From Dentipellis sp. KUC8613 (Eukaryota; Basidiomycota; Agaricomycetes; Russulales; Hericiaceae): DNA of 64,000 bases. The stretch lies in the NCBI GenBank assembly GCA_002286715.1, contig NSJX01000006.1:744001-808000 (forward strand), read 5' to 3'. The notes below the pieces were generated by a model that was not told the origin of the DNA, ran no database searches, and was given only the letters and a program-made list of their open reading frames with translations. The stretch's first letter is position 1. Each line of letters begins with the position of its first letter. Positions 34,623 through 46,382 of the stretch are shown piece by piece. The position numbers and the translations under genes were made by a program.

Positions 34623-35469
34623 GTCGGGTAGGAAAGGGTACCAGTAGTTGATGATCCCTCTGAGTCCGAGGGAGAAGATGTTCCCAAGAGGCTTGAGCGC
34701 ATCAGATCCTCCCGCGGCGGTCCAAAATATGCCTGAGGATAGTTGCAGCTGAAGCACAGAAATGAAGTCTTGGGATACATACCTGTGCGGTAGAGACTGA
34801 TGTCCTCCCACCTTGTGTTCGGGACTTTTGAGGCACCGACATGAATAAATGGATACTTGACAGGAGTCTGGGCAACTCACATTCGCCTTGCAAGTCTGAA
34901 ACCGCCGAGGTAGTAGTGGCGGCTATCTTTCCATCCAGAAGCCCGGTACGTGCTAGAACTGTGATCATCGATGAGATCATGGCTGTCGTAGTATTGAACA
35001 CAGCGCCCACTTACGCTTCGTGCCTTCATCAAGGCTTATGAGATAGGATGTCTTAGTTGCCTAGGTTGCGGTCCTCCTCATCAAGCGGAATGTAAGGACC
35101 CCTACATAGCATTCACTTACCAGTGTCTTCACTGCCTCTGACAGCGCCGTCGTGTCTTCAGGGAGCTTTCCTCCTGGAATAAAGATGATGTCCAGACTCC
35201 AGAGCGGATTGAGACGGGGTCTACGATGAGAGAGCGCGGCGCAGTACTCACTTCTCGTTCTCCAACGCATCCTCTATGCTGATGTCACCAGCTGGCGCAT
35301 CGGCGCCGACAGACACACGGATGATGTCTGGGTGTGGCTTGATATATTCTCGCAGAGCGAGCTGAGACTCGTCTACTCCTCTGCGCAGCAGAACGTTGGG
35401 GACCGAGCGCACGAGCGTCGAGGAATGAACGTACTGGTAGAGAACCGCGTAAAGCTTGCGCGCGGCCAT
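34623..35469 (-). CDS. DJ-1/PfpI-like protein lacking the catalytic cysteine, frame open into SMI1/KNR4 gene
   Basis: Starts at ATG 35469 (MAARKLYAVLYQYVHSSTLV). I followed five introns with kept frame: ...LENEK|PRLNPLWSLDIIFIPGG, KTL|ATKTSYLISLDEGTK|LLARTGLLDGKIAATTTS, QGE|FPNTRWEDISLYRTG|IFWTAAGGSDALKPLGNIFS. The order 'D...PGG', 'xxxxGxxLLAxxGLLDGKxATT', 'FP...W', 'W.AAGG' is that of class-I glutamine-amidotransferase-like DJ-1/PfpI proteins. At the nucleophile elbow the expected C-T-G reads D-E-G, so the usual Cys is missing. The last exon has no stop and runs in frame through YWYPFLPD into the SMI1/KNR4 ATG, so this may be the N-terminal half of one fused protein. The family call is moderately sure. 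Confidence 0.6.
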
Positions 35470-35679
35470 GGTGGGGAATTAGTGGGGTCTACGAGACGTT
35501 GGGGGATGGAGAGAGCTTATATATGGCAGAGGGAGCATGATGGCGATGCAAGGCGCTGGAGAAGAGACGTCGCGAACGCCCGAATGACCCGGCGAATGCT
35601 GAGCCTGGCACTCGCCCGGCACGTGCACGCGTCTGTCCAATTTTCCTTTCCGGGCGCCAGCGTTTTGTCCCCCGCCAAC
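35470..35679. promoter_or_regulatory. Divergent promoter, DJ-1-like gene / mitochondrial uL3m
   Basis: 210 bp between start codons. On the minus strand a TATATAAG motif (about 35,517-35,525) lies some 50 nt before the DJ-1-like ATG, a plausible TATA box. None is evident on the uL3m side. Confidence 0.5.
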
Positions 35680-36811
35680 ATGTTCCGCCAGTGGGCTCAT
35701 GCCCAGCGTCCACACCTCAGGTTCATCCACTCCTCCATCGCAAACTGCGCGGACGTTGCGTCCTCGTCCTCGTCGGCGACCGTCGCTAAATGGACTCCGA
35801 ACTCTATTCGGACAGGCGTCATTGCTCGCAAGCGTGGAATGACTGCCATGTGGGATGACCATGGGGCCCGCTTCCCTGTCACTGTTCTCCAGGTATGCTC
35901 TTTATATGTCGGTGCAGCAGCTTCTTACGACTTCTATAGCTGGAGAACTGCCAAGTCACTGCAAACATTACGACCACGCGCAAGGACCAGTCCGAGTACC
36001 ATGCTGTCCAGGTCGCGGCTTCGGACAGGCCAGCAAAAACGACCACGAAGCAGATGCTTGGCCACTTCAAGCGCGCAGGAGTCGCTCCGAAGCGTATCGT
36101 CAAGGAGTTCCCTGTGACGGCCGACGCGCACGTTCCCGTTGGTATGTCTTCGTGTATCTACACTATGACTTGGTCTTACACTTGTCCTTAGGGACCACCC
36201 TCTCTGCCATTCACTTTGTCCCGGGACAGTTCGTCGACGTGGTTGCGAAATCGTATGTCGTTCTAGGGCTATAGGATGAGGAGAAGTTCACGTCCCGTAC
36301 AGTATCGGCAAGGGTTTCCAGGGTACTATGAAGCGTTGGAACTTCAAGGGTCTGCGCGCAAGTCACGGTGTTTCCGTATCGCATCGTTCGGCAGGTTCCA
36401 CCGGTCAGCATCAGGTCAGTAGTCCATCGCGCTCACCGTTTGCATATCTCACACTGGCGCCTCCAGGACCCCGGTCGCATCTGGCCTGGCAAGAAGATGG
36501 CAGGTCGCATGGGCGGAGAGCGCGTCACGACCCAGAACCTCGCGGTCATCCGTGTGGACTCCGAGCTGGATCTCATCTTCGTCCGTGGCTGCGTCCCCGG
36601 CATCGACGACGCGCACGTTCTCGTCCGTGACGCGAAAAAGAAGATGACCTCCCTCGCAAAGGCGAACCAGGCGAAGGGCCTGTACGAGAAGGTCTTGCCG
36701 AAGGGTGTGGAGGATCTGCCTTTCCCTGCGGGAACCAACGAGATGGCCAAGGCGCTGCCGCCTGTCGTCGTCGCGCCTACTCACCGCAGGAGCCCCTTCG
36801 TCCCTACTTAA
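35680..36811 (+). CDS. MRPL9: Mitochondrial large-subunit ribosomal protein uL3m
   Basis: The ATG at 35680 gives a basic, Ser-rich mitochondrial targeting sequence ([20 protein letters not shown]). Exon 1 (35680-35892, 71 codons) ends exactly at a phase-0 GT donor. In-frame ATGs at 35596 and 35584 are alternatives. Core blocks are [80 protein letters not shown] and [20 protein letters not shown], then [14 protein letters not shown] and TAA 36809-36811. 'SHRSxGSxGQ..DPGRxxPGKKMAG.MG' is the bacterial/mitochondrial L3 signature, which distinguishes it from cytosolic Rpl3. It sits at the peptidyl-transferase side of the mitoribosome. Confidence 0.93.
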
Positions 36812-37383
36812 TAGACTAATCTAATTCCGCCTTCCACTCATGATCTGTCGCCGCTTGTTTATCAAGTCCACACCATCAATCCTTTCATCTGCCCGCTTCC
36901 CTCACAATTTGGTGTCTGGTGGTGTCAGATAAATTGGCCGGCTGCAACGTCCTCCGGTAAGCTGATAATCTTCGTATCACCTGTCTTGTAACCAAGACTC
37001 GCAAATTTCTGCACGTCTCCTGGATGGCAGGTTGCCACATCCGTTCTTGATGCGGATTTGCATGTTGGACTTGCACAAGGACAGTTGGTCGATCTGCCAA
37101 TGTCACGTGCATTTCAGCAGACACTTTACAGCGAGCGCATCTCGCAGCTGTAGCTCGGTGGTCGGCGAAAAGCCTCAGCTTGACACACCTGCCATTTGCA
37201 GGCTATGCTTCCAGGCGCGCTCATCGAAGGCAGGAAGCAACTGTCTTCGTGCATGCGCGCTCATTGTCGTCGATGCCCTATATAATGGGCATCTGCAGCA
37301 GACTGTCGATATTAAGCCGAGCCTGGGAACTAATTGTCTACCCTCACTGTCCTTTCTAATTCTCACAGATATCTACATTCGCC
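36812..37383. other. Intergenic region with TATA box of the second secreted-protein gene
   Basis: About 570 bp. The right part has CTATATAATG at about 37,277-37,286, roughly 100 nt upstream of the ATG at 37384. No gene is seen on either strand. Confidence 0.55.
37278..37284 (+). promoter_or_regulatory. TATA box of the second secreted-protein gene
   Basis: TATATAA-type motif about 100 nt upstream of the ATG. The other TATA-bearing secreted gene in the window (11.6 kb) has the same arrangement. Confidence 0.55.
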
Positions 37384-38066
37384 ATGCGCCTTTTCGTTGC
37401 CTTCCCCTTCATTGCATGTGGCACACTTGTCTTCGCCGAGCCCATCCGCGTCCTCCGTCTTCCGTACGTCCCAAAGCCATACACAACAAATTTCAACTTA
37501 AATCTGGCTCACGTCTCGCATAGTCCAACCCCTCCCCCTCCCCAGGTACATATGAGCCAAATTCCTCACGCATTGAGCAATGCTACAATATCACCCCGCC
37601 TGTCGAACTCGACCGCCCCTGTTAGCACCACTGCCGTCGGCAACTCTACCACACTGCCTGTCACGAATTCTGCCATGTCCGCTGACGTGGGCGGGTCTGC
37701 GACATCGACTAGCGAGAGCGACAGTACCGACAGGGCTGACAATTTCATTTCAACGGACCCGTCCGACCTCAACAGTCCCCGTGGTATTGTCCCCAAATGG
37801 CTCCTCATGCGCGTGCCCAAGTTTCGCCGCATCGCACAAAATAACTTGCCTGCCGTCGTCCAGGACTGGCAGGACCTCAGTGTATGCAACTTTCGTCTTA
37901 GAATTTTCTCACCACTAAATCACCATTCAATAAGCCTGCGAGCGGTGACGAGGTCGCCACAGATGCGCCTAAATTTGCGTACCCATGGCCAGCAGGTCGA
38001 CGCCCACGCCATGGACGACTTCGCCAACCCCGTCGCGCACCGACAGCGTTCACGGTGTACAATTGA
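37384..38066 (+). CDS. Secreted Ser/Thr/Asn-rich protein of unknown function
   Basis: Exon 1 is 37384-37881 (166 codons). A 53-nt GT-AG intron (37882-37934) keeps the frame, and exon 2 ends at TGA 38064-38066, giving about 209 residues. The signal peptide is MRLFVAFPFIACGTLVFA. The mature protein starts with EPIRVLRLPYVPKPYTTNFN, then has a Ser/Thr/Asn-rich middle with several N-x-S/T sites (SNATIS, SNSTAP, GNSTTL). After that come a basic region (WLLMRVPKFRRIAQNNLPAV) and an Arg/Pro-rich tail (GRRPRHGRLRQPRRAPT) after the splice. If the intron is retained, the frame also stays open with a different tail, so the C-terminus is unsure. No domain is recognised. An extracellular O- and N-glycosylated protein is the simplest reading. 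Confidence 0.65.
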
Positions 38067-38527
38067 TGCACGCGGTGCTGGCCGTCGGCACCGAACTGCT
38101 GGAAGGCGCCAGTGAAGAACGCAAAGACGGAACTCCTCGTCCTCTCTACTAGACACAACAATTACCTATACTTAGTCTTGCACTTCAGCCTCGTAGACAT
38201 GGGAAGTACGGGTACCCCATATTTCAGATATCATACGGACTTCATGTAATTCATCATTGACATATCCAGCACGTCCGCCGTCTATAATCGGCCATCCGAC
38301 CCATTACTGCATGTAAAGTAGACAATCGGCAAAAACGGACATCTCGTTTGCGTACGTGCAATTATACTGTGCTACTTGGTATGTAGGTATCATACATGCA
38401 ATCCCGAGATGGTATGGAGCAATACAGTGGGGTAAAAATGTGGAGCCTAGGAGAAGGAGAAGGTCAGGATCAGTGAGCGGTGGGGGTGCCGGTGGCGGGC
38501 AGCGGGACCAGAGAAAGCGAAGAGGTA
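38067..38527. other. Intergenic region between convergent genes
   Basis: About 460 bp between the secreted protein (+) and the end of the XMAP215-like gene (-). AT-rich, with no coding signal; likely 3' untranslated regions. Confidence 0.5.
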
Positions 38528-41500
38528 TCAGGAGGGCGTTGTGCGCCCATTCGAGGAGGGATTGCTGATGGTGCTAGTCCGATACTGGAAGATGTTGTGC
38601 AGCCGCGAGAGTTTCTCTTGCTGCTCCTGCGAAATCGCACCCCGCTCGGAACCGCTGGTCCGTGAGGTTGGTGACCGCGGCGAGGTTTCTAGTCTTGGTG
38701 ATGTGGGAGTGTCCTGGTGCGATTCGAGTTCTGCAAAGACGTGTCAAAATGGTAAGCACTTCGTAGATCATAGTCATCCTTACTTGTAAGCGAGTCTGCT
38801 ACGGCGACGTCCCTCTCCTCGTCCTCTGCTGCGCGACTGGCCAGAGCGCGCGAGATGTACTTGCGGAATGCAGGACCTGTCGCTTCGAGCATCTTGTCGA
38901 CCTTCGGTCTCTTATGAGGGTACGCCTTGATGAAGTGGTGCAGCTCGGTTATTCCCTCCTTGTGCATAGCTCCCGTTGTCTCGCTGGATATATGCCCAAT
39001 GATTGTGAGCAGCTGAGCGTCGGGATCGGGCTCTTCGACAGGCGGCGACACAAGGTTGTTGATCGAAGTAACACTGCGACTCGTCTGATGACTAGGGGAA
39101 GATTGTCGGGGTTCACCAGATGCGACGGATGAGACTGTTTCTTGCGGAGACAGTGGTCGACCACCAGCACTTGATGGGGAGAAGCTCCTCGGTGTGTGGC
39201 TGCCATTCGTGCCGTGACCATTGCCGTGACCATTTGTCCCGTTTTGTCGAGCTGCAGCCTCTGCCCGGGCTGCCGAAGAGTTCAGTATCCGGTAGACGTA
39301 CGGATACACGATTGTCGCCGACGGATCCTCAAACGAGCCTGATAGGATATCATACACATCGTCGGCATAGTGAGCTGTCCGGATCGTTAGCAGTGTTCGT
39401 GTTAGTGAGGCAATCTACGTACCAACGACGTGTTGAATGATGACCTTCACGGTCCGCAGGGGCATGTCACCGCAGGGAACCTTGTTGGTCGCCCTAGCTC
39501 GCCATTCATTTGGTGGCACAGATTGCAGGAAATGCTCGATCGCAGGGAACAGTTCCACAGGATCTAACTTGAGATCCGTGAGATCCTGTGGAATATTTCG
39601 AGCCAGCTTCCAGATACACTTGAGGACCAGCTCTGCAACTTTGGCCTCTTGCGAGTCAGGCAGCGTCCCATTGCTCGGGAACGGCTTGACAATCTGCAGC
39701 AGCAGGGCGAACAGCGCTCTGGAGGGCGGTCAGTGTGAAATTGCAAGTAGCCGCGAGAGGGAAGCACACCTAAACACTGTGATCCGTCGGCCAGTCGAGA
39801 ACAACCGAAGCATGATCATATTAATGAATCTGGACAGATTCTTGACTTCTTTGTCCATGCTGTCATCGGTCTGCAGCAGTCTCAGCGCAAGCTCTTCTAG
39901 CAGCGAAGTCAAGATGTCAACAGTGAGTGACTCCGCAAGCAGAGGATTGTCGCAGAAAGCATTCAGAGTCTGTATGAGATGCTTTGCGAGGCGTATGTTC
40001 TTCTCAGGATGGTCAAAGGCGTGCGCCATTTGAAGCGTCACAGTCTCTATGAGACCTTCAGTGTGCTCCGCAAGGTCCCTATATGCTGATGAAGATGGTC
40101 CGTTTTCGGGGCCAATTTGCAGCACTTTCTGGATCTTCTTCAACGCGTCGACACTTCGATCAGAGTCGCTGCTCAATATGCTTGAGATCGTCAGTTCTGT
40201 GTCATTGGTCGGTGTCAATGCTATATCCGGCGCTTCAGGCGTTTCTGCATGTCTCCACGACTCGATATCATGACCTTTGTCAGTTGTCTGGGTAGACGGC
40301 CCGGCGTCGCCATAGTCATCGGTGGTGGATGAAGAAGTAGGAAGGCGAGAACGTAAGGTATCTGTCCGAGCTCTTGTGGAAGGCTTTGCCAAGCGGGAGG
40401 GTAACAGACTCTTGCCACGACTACCAGGAGACGAAGGCGCTGGTAAGTGTGATGTTGGACGGGCGAGTTGTGATGGTGCAGGTGAAGCTGCCCTCCCAGC
40501 GGGAGACGCGGGTCGAGCCAGCCTTGAGGGTGCCATTACAGCTGGACTGCCGGGTCGAGGAATGCCACCGCCAGGCCGGCCACCAAGACCGGAAGGAGAT
40601 GCGGGTCGTCCAATACCGGAAGTAAGCCGAGAAACCTGTGCATGCTGAGCGGGTGCCAGGTTCTCTTGCTGGTTGGGACTGCTGGGTCCCGGCACGCGCC
40701 GCAAGCGCTCTTCCAGCTGTGTCTTGTCCTTCGGTGGAAGAGGCCCTACGAGCTGCCAGATTTTTTCACCCACAAGAGCATAAACCTCACTAAAGGATGG
40801 AGTCAATGATATGCATCTTAGAAGAAGGGTAGCACCTTACCCAAGTGCGCCAAGAGCCGATTTGCGGACGTTGGGGTCTTTGTCGGCAATCATCGAGGCG
40901 ATAACGGGGCAAGCCTTAGCAGGTTCACATGCACCTAAGCCTGATCTCTTGAGGATTCCCGCCATTTCATCGAGGGTCAGCTGGCGCGTCTTTGCCACCT
41001 TGTGCTTCAAGCCGTGCTCCAGGAGTATTTGGAATACTCTGCTGTAAGGGTATACTTTGGTGACAGTTTGTACGATTTGCTGTACTCGGACGCGAACAGG
41101 TTCCCTGGCATCGCCAAGCTACCGATGCGTATTTTATCAGGCTAAATGATACGTCGGAGACCGGCAAGAGACGCACCTTGTAGACCATGGTGGGGATGAA
41201 AGCTAGGGCTTCATTCTCGGTCAGCTGGTAGTCGATGCTCCGCATGAACGACACGACAGAATCAACCACGTCCAAGCATTTTGACACAAGGTTGGATTGA
41301 GGTTCATGAATCTTGATGGAGACATACTTGAGCGCAAGGTCAGCGTTCACAACGCCGATGGTCTTCATGTCTTCCGCCGACAAGCCGTACTTGTCATCGC
41401 CAGCCTCTACCTCAGCATAGAAATCGCACATCGTCGTCAAGCCCGATACATGGTCGTTCACCGCATTATGATCATGGCTGAACAGACGCGCCACAAGATC

Positions 41501-44500
41501 CGGTGACGCATTCGGCTCCATCTGATGTTGCAGCAGGTCTGCAAGATCTTTACGAGTCGTACCAGCTTCGTTGATCCATTTCCCAGCGTCCTTTGCAAGC
41601 CGGATCCTCTTGGCATCTGGGTTCACCCCAGTGAAAGGCGTCGCAGCAGAGATAGGTGGGGGTGCCACTTTCGCCGCTGGCGGTGCGACGGCGCCCGGTC
41701 TCTTCAGTCCGAACCCAAGACCAACGCCAGGCTTTCCCGGCAGGCGCGAAGTCGGCGCATCGTCCACGCTCTCCGCTCTCGAATCGGGTCGAGAAAGAGT
41801 ACCCTGAGGTAGCTTGCGGCGAATCCCGCCGAGTTTGCTTTGCGGTCCCAATTTCGCAGATGGAGGCCCAGCTGATACCGGAGACTGAGGAGGCGGGCTG
41901 ACGGACGCCGCGGACGGCGAAGCGACGGGAGCGGGTTTCGCTGCGGCATGCGTGGCGATCTTGGCAGGGGGTGCCTTGGCAGGAGCTGGTGCAGGAGCTG
42001 GTGCGGGTGCTGGCGGCGATCCTCCGGGAGCGGAAGCACGAGCAGCGTTGATAAGCGGAACGGCGGTAGCCTTTGAAGCAGGTTTGAGGGAGTTTGTCTG
42101 CTGTAGGACATGGTCAAACCCAGCAGAGGCGATCAGGAATGGCAGCACGCCTTGAGCGCCTTTCCGAACGTCGCCGCTGCGATCGTCGAGGCATGAAACA
42201 ACAGGGCCGACCCAGCTATTCAGATCTAGTCCAGGCACCCAGTCGTGGCCTTTCAGCCATTCGGCGATCCAATTCAGCAAGGTTGCACGCTGCATCGGGT
42301 TGTTGGCTTCCAGGGCGGTGGCCAAACCATGGACCAAAGCGTCCATGCCTTCGCAAGCCGTCGCAATCGCACTCAAGGTCTGGAGGGCGGCCGCACGTAT
42401 AGGTGCCTTCTGATCCGAAAGCACTGTCCCTATCGGGTGCACGAAGAAACGCGTCTGCTTCTCAAAGGGCTTCCCCATCCCTGTGGCAATGCGGGCGACG
42501 ATGTCCAAGGCAAGTGTCTGTACAGCCTTGTTGGAGTCTGTCACTCGGGCCTTCAGAACTTGAGCGATCTCGCCTGAGGGGACCAATAGCAATTAGGGTC
42601 ATCAAAATAGTGAGCTCGAAGCATGTACTTACCCATTTGTGGTTTGAGACGCTTATTGGAACCTTGGTCCAAGATGGCCTGCAACGTTTCCAATGCCTCC
42701 TTCTTGGTCTTCCACGCATCACTCTTGGCATCCGCTAAGACTGTCGTACCCTTCAACAGGCCATCGATCTCCACGCGAGGGAAGAGGTCGTCTAACGCGT
42801 CGCCTCCAGCAGCTGCGCCCTTACCTCCACCTCCACCTGTTGCAACTTCTGCCACTTCGGCAGATGTCCGTGTAGGCTCGGGAGCGGCTTGACCTTCGAC
42901 CTTGTCGAACTCAGTCTGAATGGTAGCGAGCAACTGCGGATTGAGATCCTCAAGGAGATCCTTGATACCTAAGAATTTGTCCACTAGTAAGCCTTGATAC
43001 TGGCCTGAAAATGCTCAGCTTACGTACCGGCGCCGGCGAACAATTTAACTGTCACCAAGGTCTTAGTTGCGCTAGTACGCACTCCAGCATTGGAATTCTT
43101 GAGTGCGGTCTTGAGGAACTCAATGAGACTTCGAAGAGACAAGCCAGCAATACCAAACTCGGTTAGCGCGGTCTCTATCCAAGCCACAGCATCTGCTAAG
43201 GCTTTGGGGGCTTTAATTTTTCCCAATGGCTCATATGCTAGATTATCAATGAGGTTAGCCGTGCTTTACGGGGGAGCAGGAGTAGATTTACCTTGGCCCA
43301 ACACGAACTGAAGGGAAAGTCTCTCAGCGAACGCCACGAGCGCTTCCGCAGCAGGCTTCTTGAGCTTCATGTCACCCAGCTTCTCAGACAAATGAGGCAC
43401 AGAAAGGGCCGCACACGAGCGCCCAAACGTCGGACATTGCTGCGCCAGGATGACGAGGATGTTATACAGCTTGGCTGACACCTACATGACATGAGATAGG
43501 CGCCTAAAACACGAATATGCAGGCAGACTGCTTACCTGGAAGTTCTTCTCACTCCAGCCTTTCTTACCCAAAAAGCGGACGACAACCTCAGCGTCGAGCT
43601 CTTGCACTGCGCCTTCTACCCAAGACGTCATCTCATCGAGCGCAGCTAACCTCGTCTTCCAATTTGCATCCGCAAAATCGGTCGCAATATTTGAAGGGAT
43701 CAAGTCAGCTGCCAAAGCCTCTGCGTCCTCAGGTGTATGCTTGAACTTGAAAGTGTCAAGCGCTCCCGGTGCAGGCGCAGCTCCCCCTTTAGCCGGCTTA
43801 GACGCGGCCGCGGCCGCAGCGGGAGGCAGTTTCTTCACTGCCGGTGCCGGGGCGGATGGACCTGGGCTGGCGCCGCCCTCTGCAGCTGCGGGAGCCTTCT
43901 TCGCCAGTAGCCGCGCTGGCGGGCCTCTGGCCTTTGGAGGCGGCGCAGGAGGTGCTTCTTCCTCTGGGGGAGTTGGAGGAGGCTCTGCTTTAGGTTCCGC
44001 TTTGGGCTTGGGCGGTGCGACTTTCTTCGGTGGTGGTGCCTTTGCAGGGGCCTTCGCAGGTGCTTTAGGTGGGCCACCAGAGCCGGCTTTGGCCTTCACT
44101 GTAGCCTTCTCAAAGGCTTCCATCACCTTCGGCTTTCGTACATCGGCCAGCCCGTCCATTACGGGGCCTAGTGGCCTTTCGCCAACCATCTTCATAAGGG
44201 TCCCAAGGGCCACAGCTGCTTCTTCACGAGCACCTGCGGCGGAGTCTTCCATCAAAGTAGCGAGAGCCTCGGAGACGGGCTTGATTTGAGGGGGAGGTAT
44301 CGGCTGACTCGATGTTGCAAGACATCGGGTCAAAAATTTGAGGGTGCCCTCTTTGACCTGCGGATTTTTGTGACCAAACGCAGGTAGGAGATCACCCAAG
44401 ATATCTGCCAACGTACTCTAACGGAAGGGGTTAGCATGGTGAATTCTGCAGATTCGAGAGCCTTACTGAGGCGAAGACGGCGTCAAGCGCTGCCCCAATG

Positions 44501-45994
44501 ACGTCGGTCACAGACGCTTTGCGCTCCTTGAGTCGTTCTAGCATTGGTGGGACCACTACCTCCCTGTAACGACCAAATTCAGACATAAGGCCTTTGGCCA
44601 GCGCCTCCATGCATTGGGCCGCGACCATGACGCAGTTGATGTTCGCGTCACCCTGGATCCGGGTTGCCAGAGACTTCGACAGGTCCCCAAATTCCGGGGC
44701 CGGCTTTACCCGTGGCGTATTGTTAAGTAGCGTGAGGAGATCGTCAAGGGCCTCCTTCCTCTCTTTCCATTTTGAAGAAGTCAAGTTGGTCTGGAAATTG
44801 GAAGGAAGCTTGGGAATGATGTCTACCTCTTCCGCAAATTGCCTTGGATCGGGAGGGGCCAGGTCTATCACACGAGGGTCAGCTCAGAAGGAAGACGTAT
44901 CCACGTGGAGGACATACCTTCCTCGGCCGGAGCCTCTTCGGTCTCCTCAGCTCCGGCGTTCTCTTCTGCTTCTCTCGCGTGCTGTTTCGTCACTCTCGTG
45001 GGCTTGAGACTACCCTTGCCCTTGCCTTCCTTTTCCATTCCCTCCCAAGCTTCTTTGAGTTCCTTCACTTGAACCGGCTTCAGATCGTTTAACCATGGTT
45101 CAATTCCCGCGCCCAGATATTGGTACAATGAATGCGTCAAGTTCGTACCCTCGGCGCGTACCGTCTTGTCAGAATGACCGAATATCTTCGGCAAGGACTT
45201 GAGTATTGGTCCCGGTGGCGTTACTTGTATGCCGAATTGGCTATATTTCAATGAAATTAGCGACTGTACAGCTGCGAGGTTCAAAGAAATAGAAGCCGGA
45301 TGCAGCACTCCACAAAAGAGCATGGATAGGGAGACTATCACACGCGTCACCAGAGCGCAGTCCAAGGGTACCCCCCACGCATACACGAGGGCCAGGCACG
45401 AATAGCAGCGAACATAGTATCACAAGTTATGGCAAACACACCTGATGATCTCCTTCAACGCGGTGACCGTGCCTGCCACCGTCTTGGGCTGTTTCGCAGC
45501 CAGACCAGGAAGGATGTTTTCCTAAGCATATGCGCGTGAACATGTCAAACAGTTGTCAGATACGGTGGATGATGTGACTGTTTGCGTACCACGACTCCAG
45601 CCCCACCGTTCTCGACCTCCACATACTGCAATGTCAATTCCCAAGCCTGGTTCTTCGTGCCCGCGCGTGAAGAGCCATAACATTTGTCGACCAGGGCTGG
45701 TACGACTGCCTCTCGTGTCTTTGCCGCACTCTCCCCTGCGAACTTGACGAGTGCCACCAAGCACTCTAAGCCCTTCTCCTGTGCTACAGCATTTGAGTCT
45801 AGCGCGATCTTCTTCAGCAAGTCCGGGTTGCCAAGGTAGGGCTTGAACGCGGGATCGGATTCGGAAACGGTAAGCTGGAATGTCTTGATCAAGGATTCGT
45901 AGGCGCTGACGCGAGCCTTCCAGTTCTTGTGGGCGAGGCGATCCTGAATAGGAAGAGCAGAGAAGTCCTCTTCCTGCGGGGGAGGGCCGTCCAT
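38528..45994 (-). CDS. XMAP215/CKAP5/Stu2-family microtubule polymerase with five TOG blocks
   Basis: The longest gene here. It starts at ATG 45994 (MDGPPPQEEDFSALPIQDRL). By splicing the last intron (...ADSLTK|LESHQDTPTS) it ends at TGA 38530-38528 after NGRTTPS. TOG-like HEAT blocks in order: TOG1 near 45.0-45.9 kb (RLAHKNWKARVSAYESLIKT); TOG2 44.3-44.9 kb (SSKWKERKEALDDLLTLLNN); TOG3 43.0-43.75 kb (FADANWKTRLAALDEMTSWV); TOG4 42.1-42.8 kb (SDAWKTKKEALETLQAILDQ); TOG5 40.85-41.5 kb (LVSKCLDVVDSVVSFMRSID). Each of the first four has the Trp-Lys loop used for tubulin. Pro/Ala/Lys-rich linkers separate the blocks, and a conserved helical C-terminal domain (TISSILSSDSDRSVDALKKI) ends in a short QQEKLSRLHNIF helix. 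The protein binds tubulin dimers and speeds growth at plus ends and spindle poles. Five TOGs is the animal-type layout; Stu2 has two. Confidence 0.93.
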
Positions 45995-46382
45995 GACGGA
46001 GGGAGGGGATGGAGAAGGGCAACTCTTCACTTGTCCGTTCCACCAACTCACTCACGCCAAACGCGCAACGATACGTGACCAAAGTCACATAACGTGACTC
46101 GACGCGTGCTTGGCGCTTTGATTGGACGCGTCTATCGCAGCGTTTCTACCAGTACTTCACTAGGTTTTCCTTCTAAACAAGTATGCCGGTCAATAGGACC
46201 ACATTCATCGTCACTCAGAACTGGTTGTACAAAAAAAATCAGTTCTGCCTCTCAAAACACCTGATTATCGGGCTCATGCATATGAACGCGTCAACCCTTT
46301 CGATATCGTATGGCCACATCTTACATGGTACTTACAGCAAAAGTTAACGGGATTCAGCACCTCACTGCCGTGGTACCATATA
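45995..46382. other. Upstream region of the XMAP215-like gene / 3' flank of APC5
   Basis: About 390 bp between two genes on the same strand. It contains the XMAP215-like promoter; no motif stands out. Confidence 0.45.

Noticed and set aside
43741..44289. Plus-strand Gly/Ala-rich frame of 182 codons
   Set aside because: It lies antisense to the Pro/Ala/Lys linker between TOG blocks; low-complexity shadow without start context or domain.
45090..45115. TTCAATTCCCGCGCC resembling a tRNA T-arm
   Set aside because: It lies inside a conserved exon of the microtubule polymerase gene, and no matching acceptor or anticodon arms surround it. No tRNA was found elsewhere in my reading.
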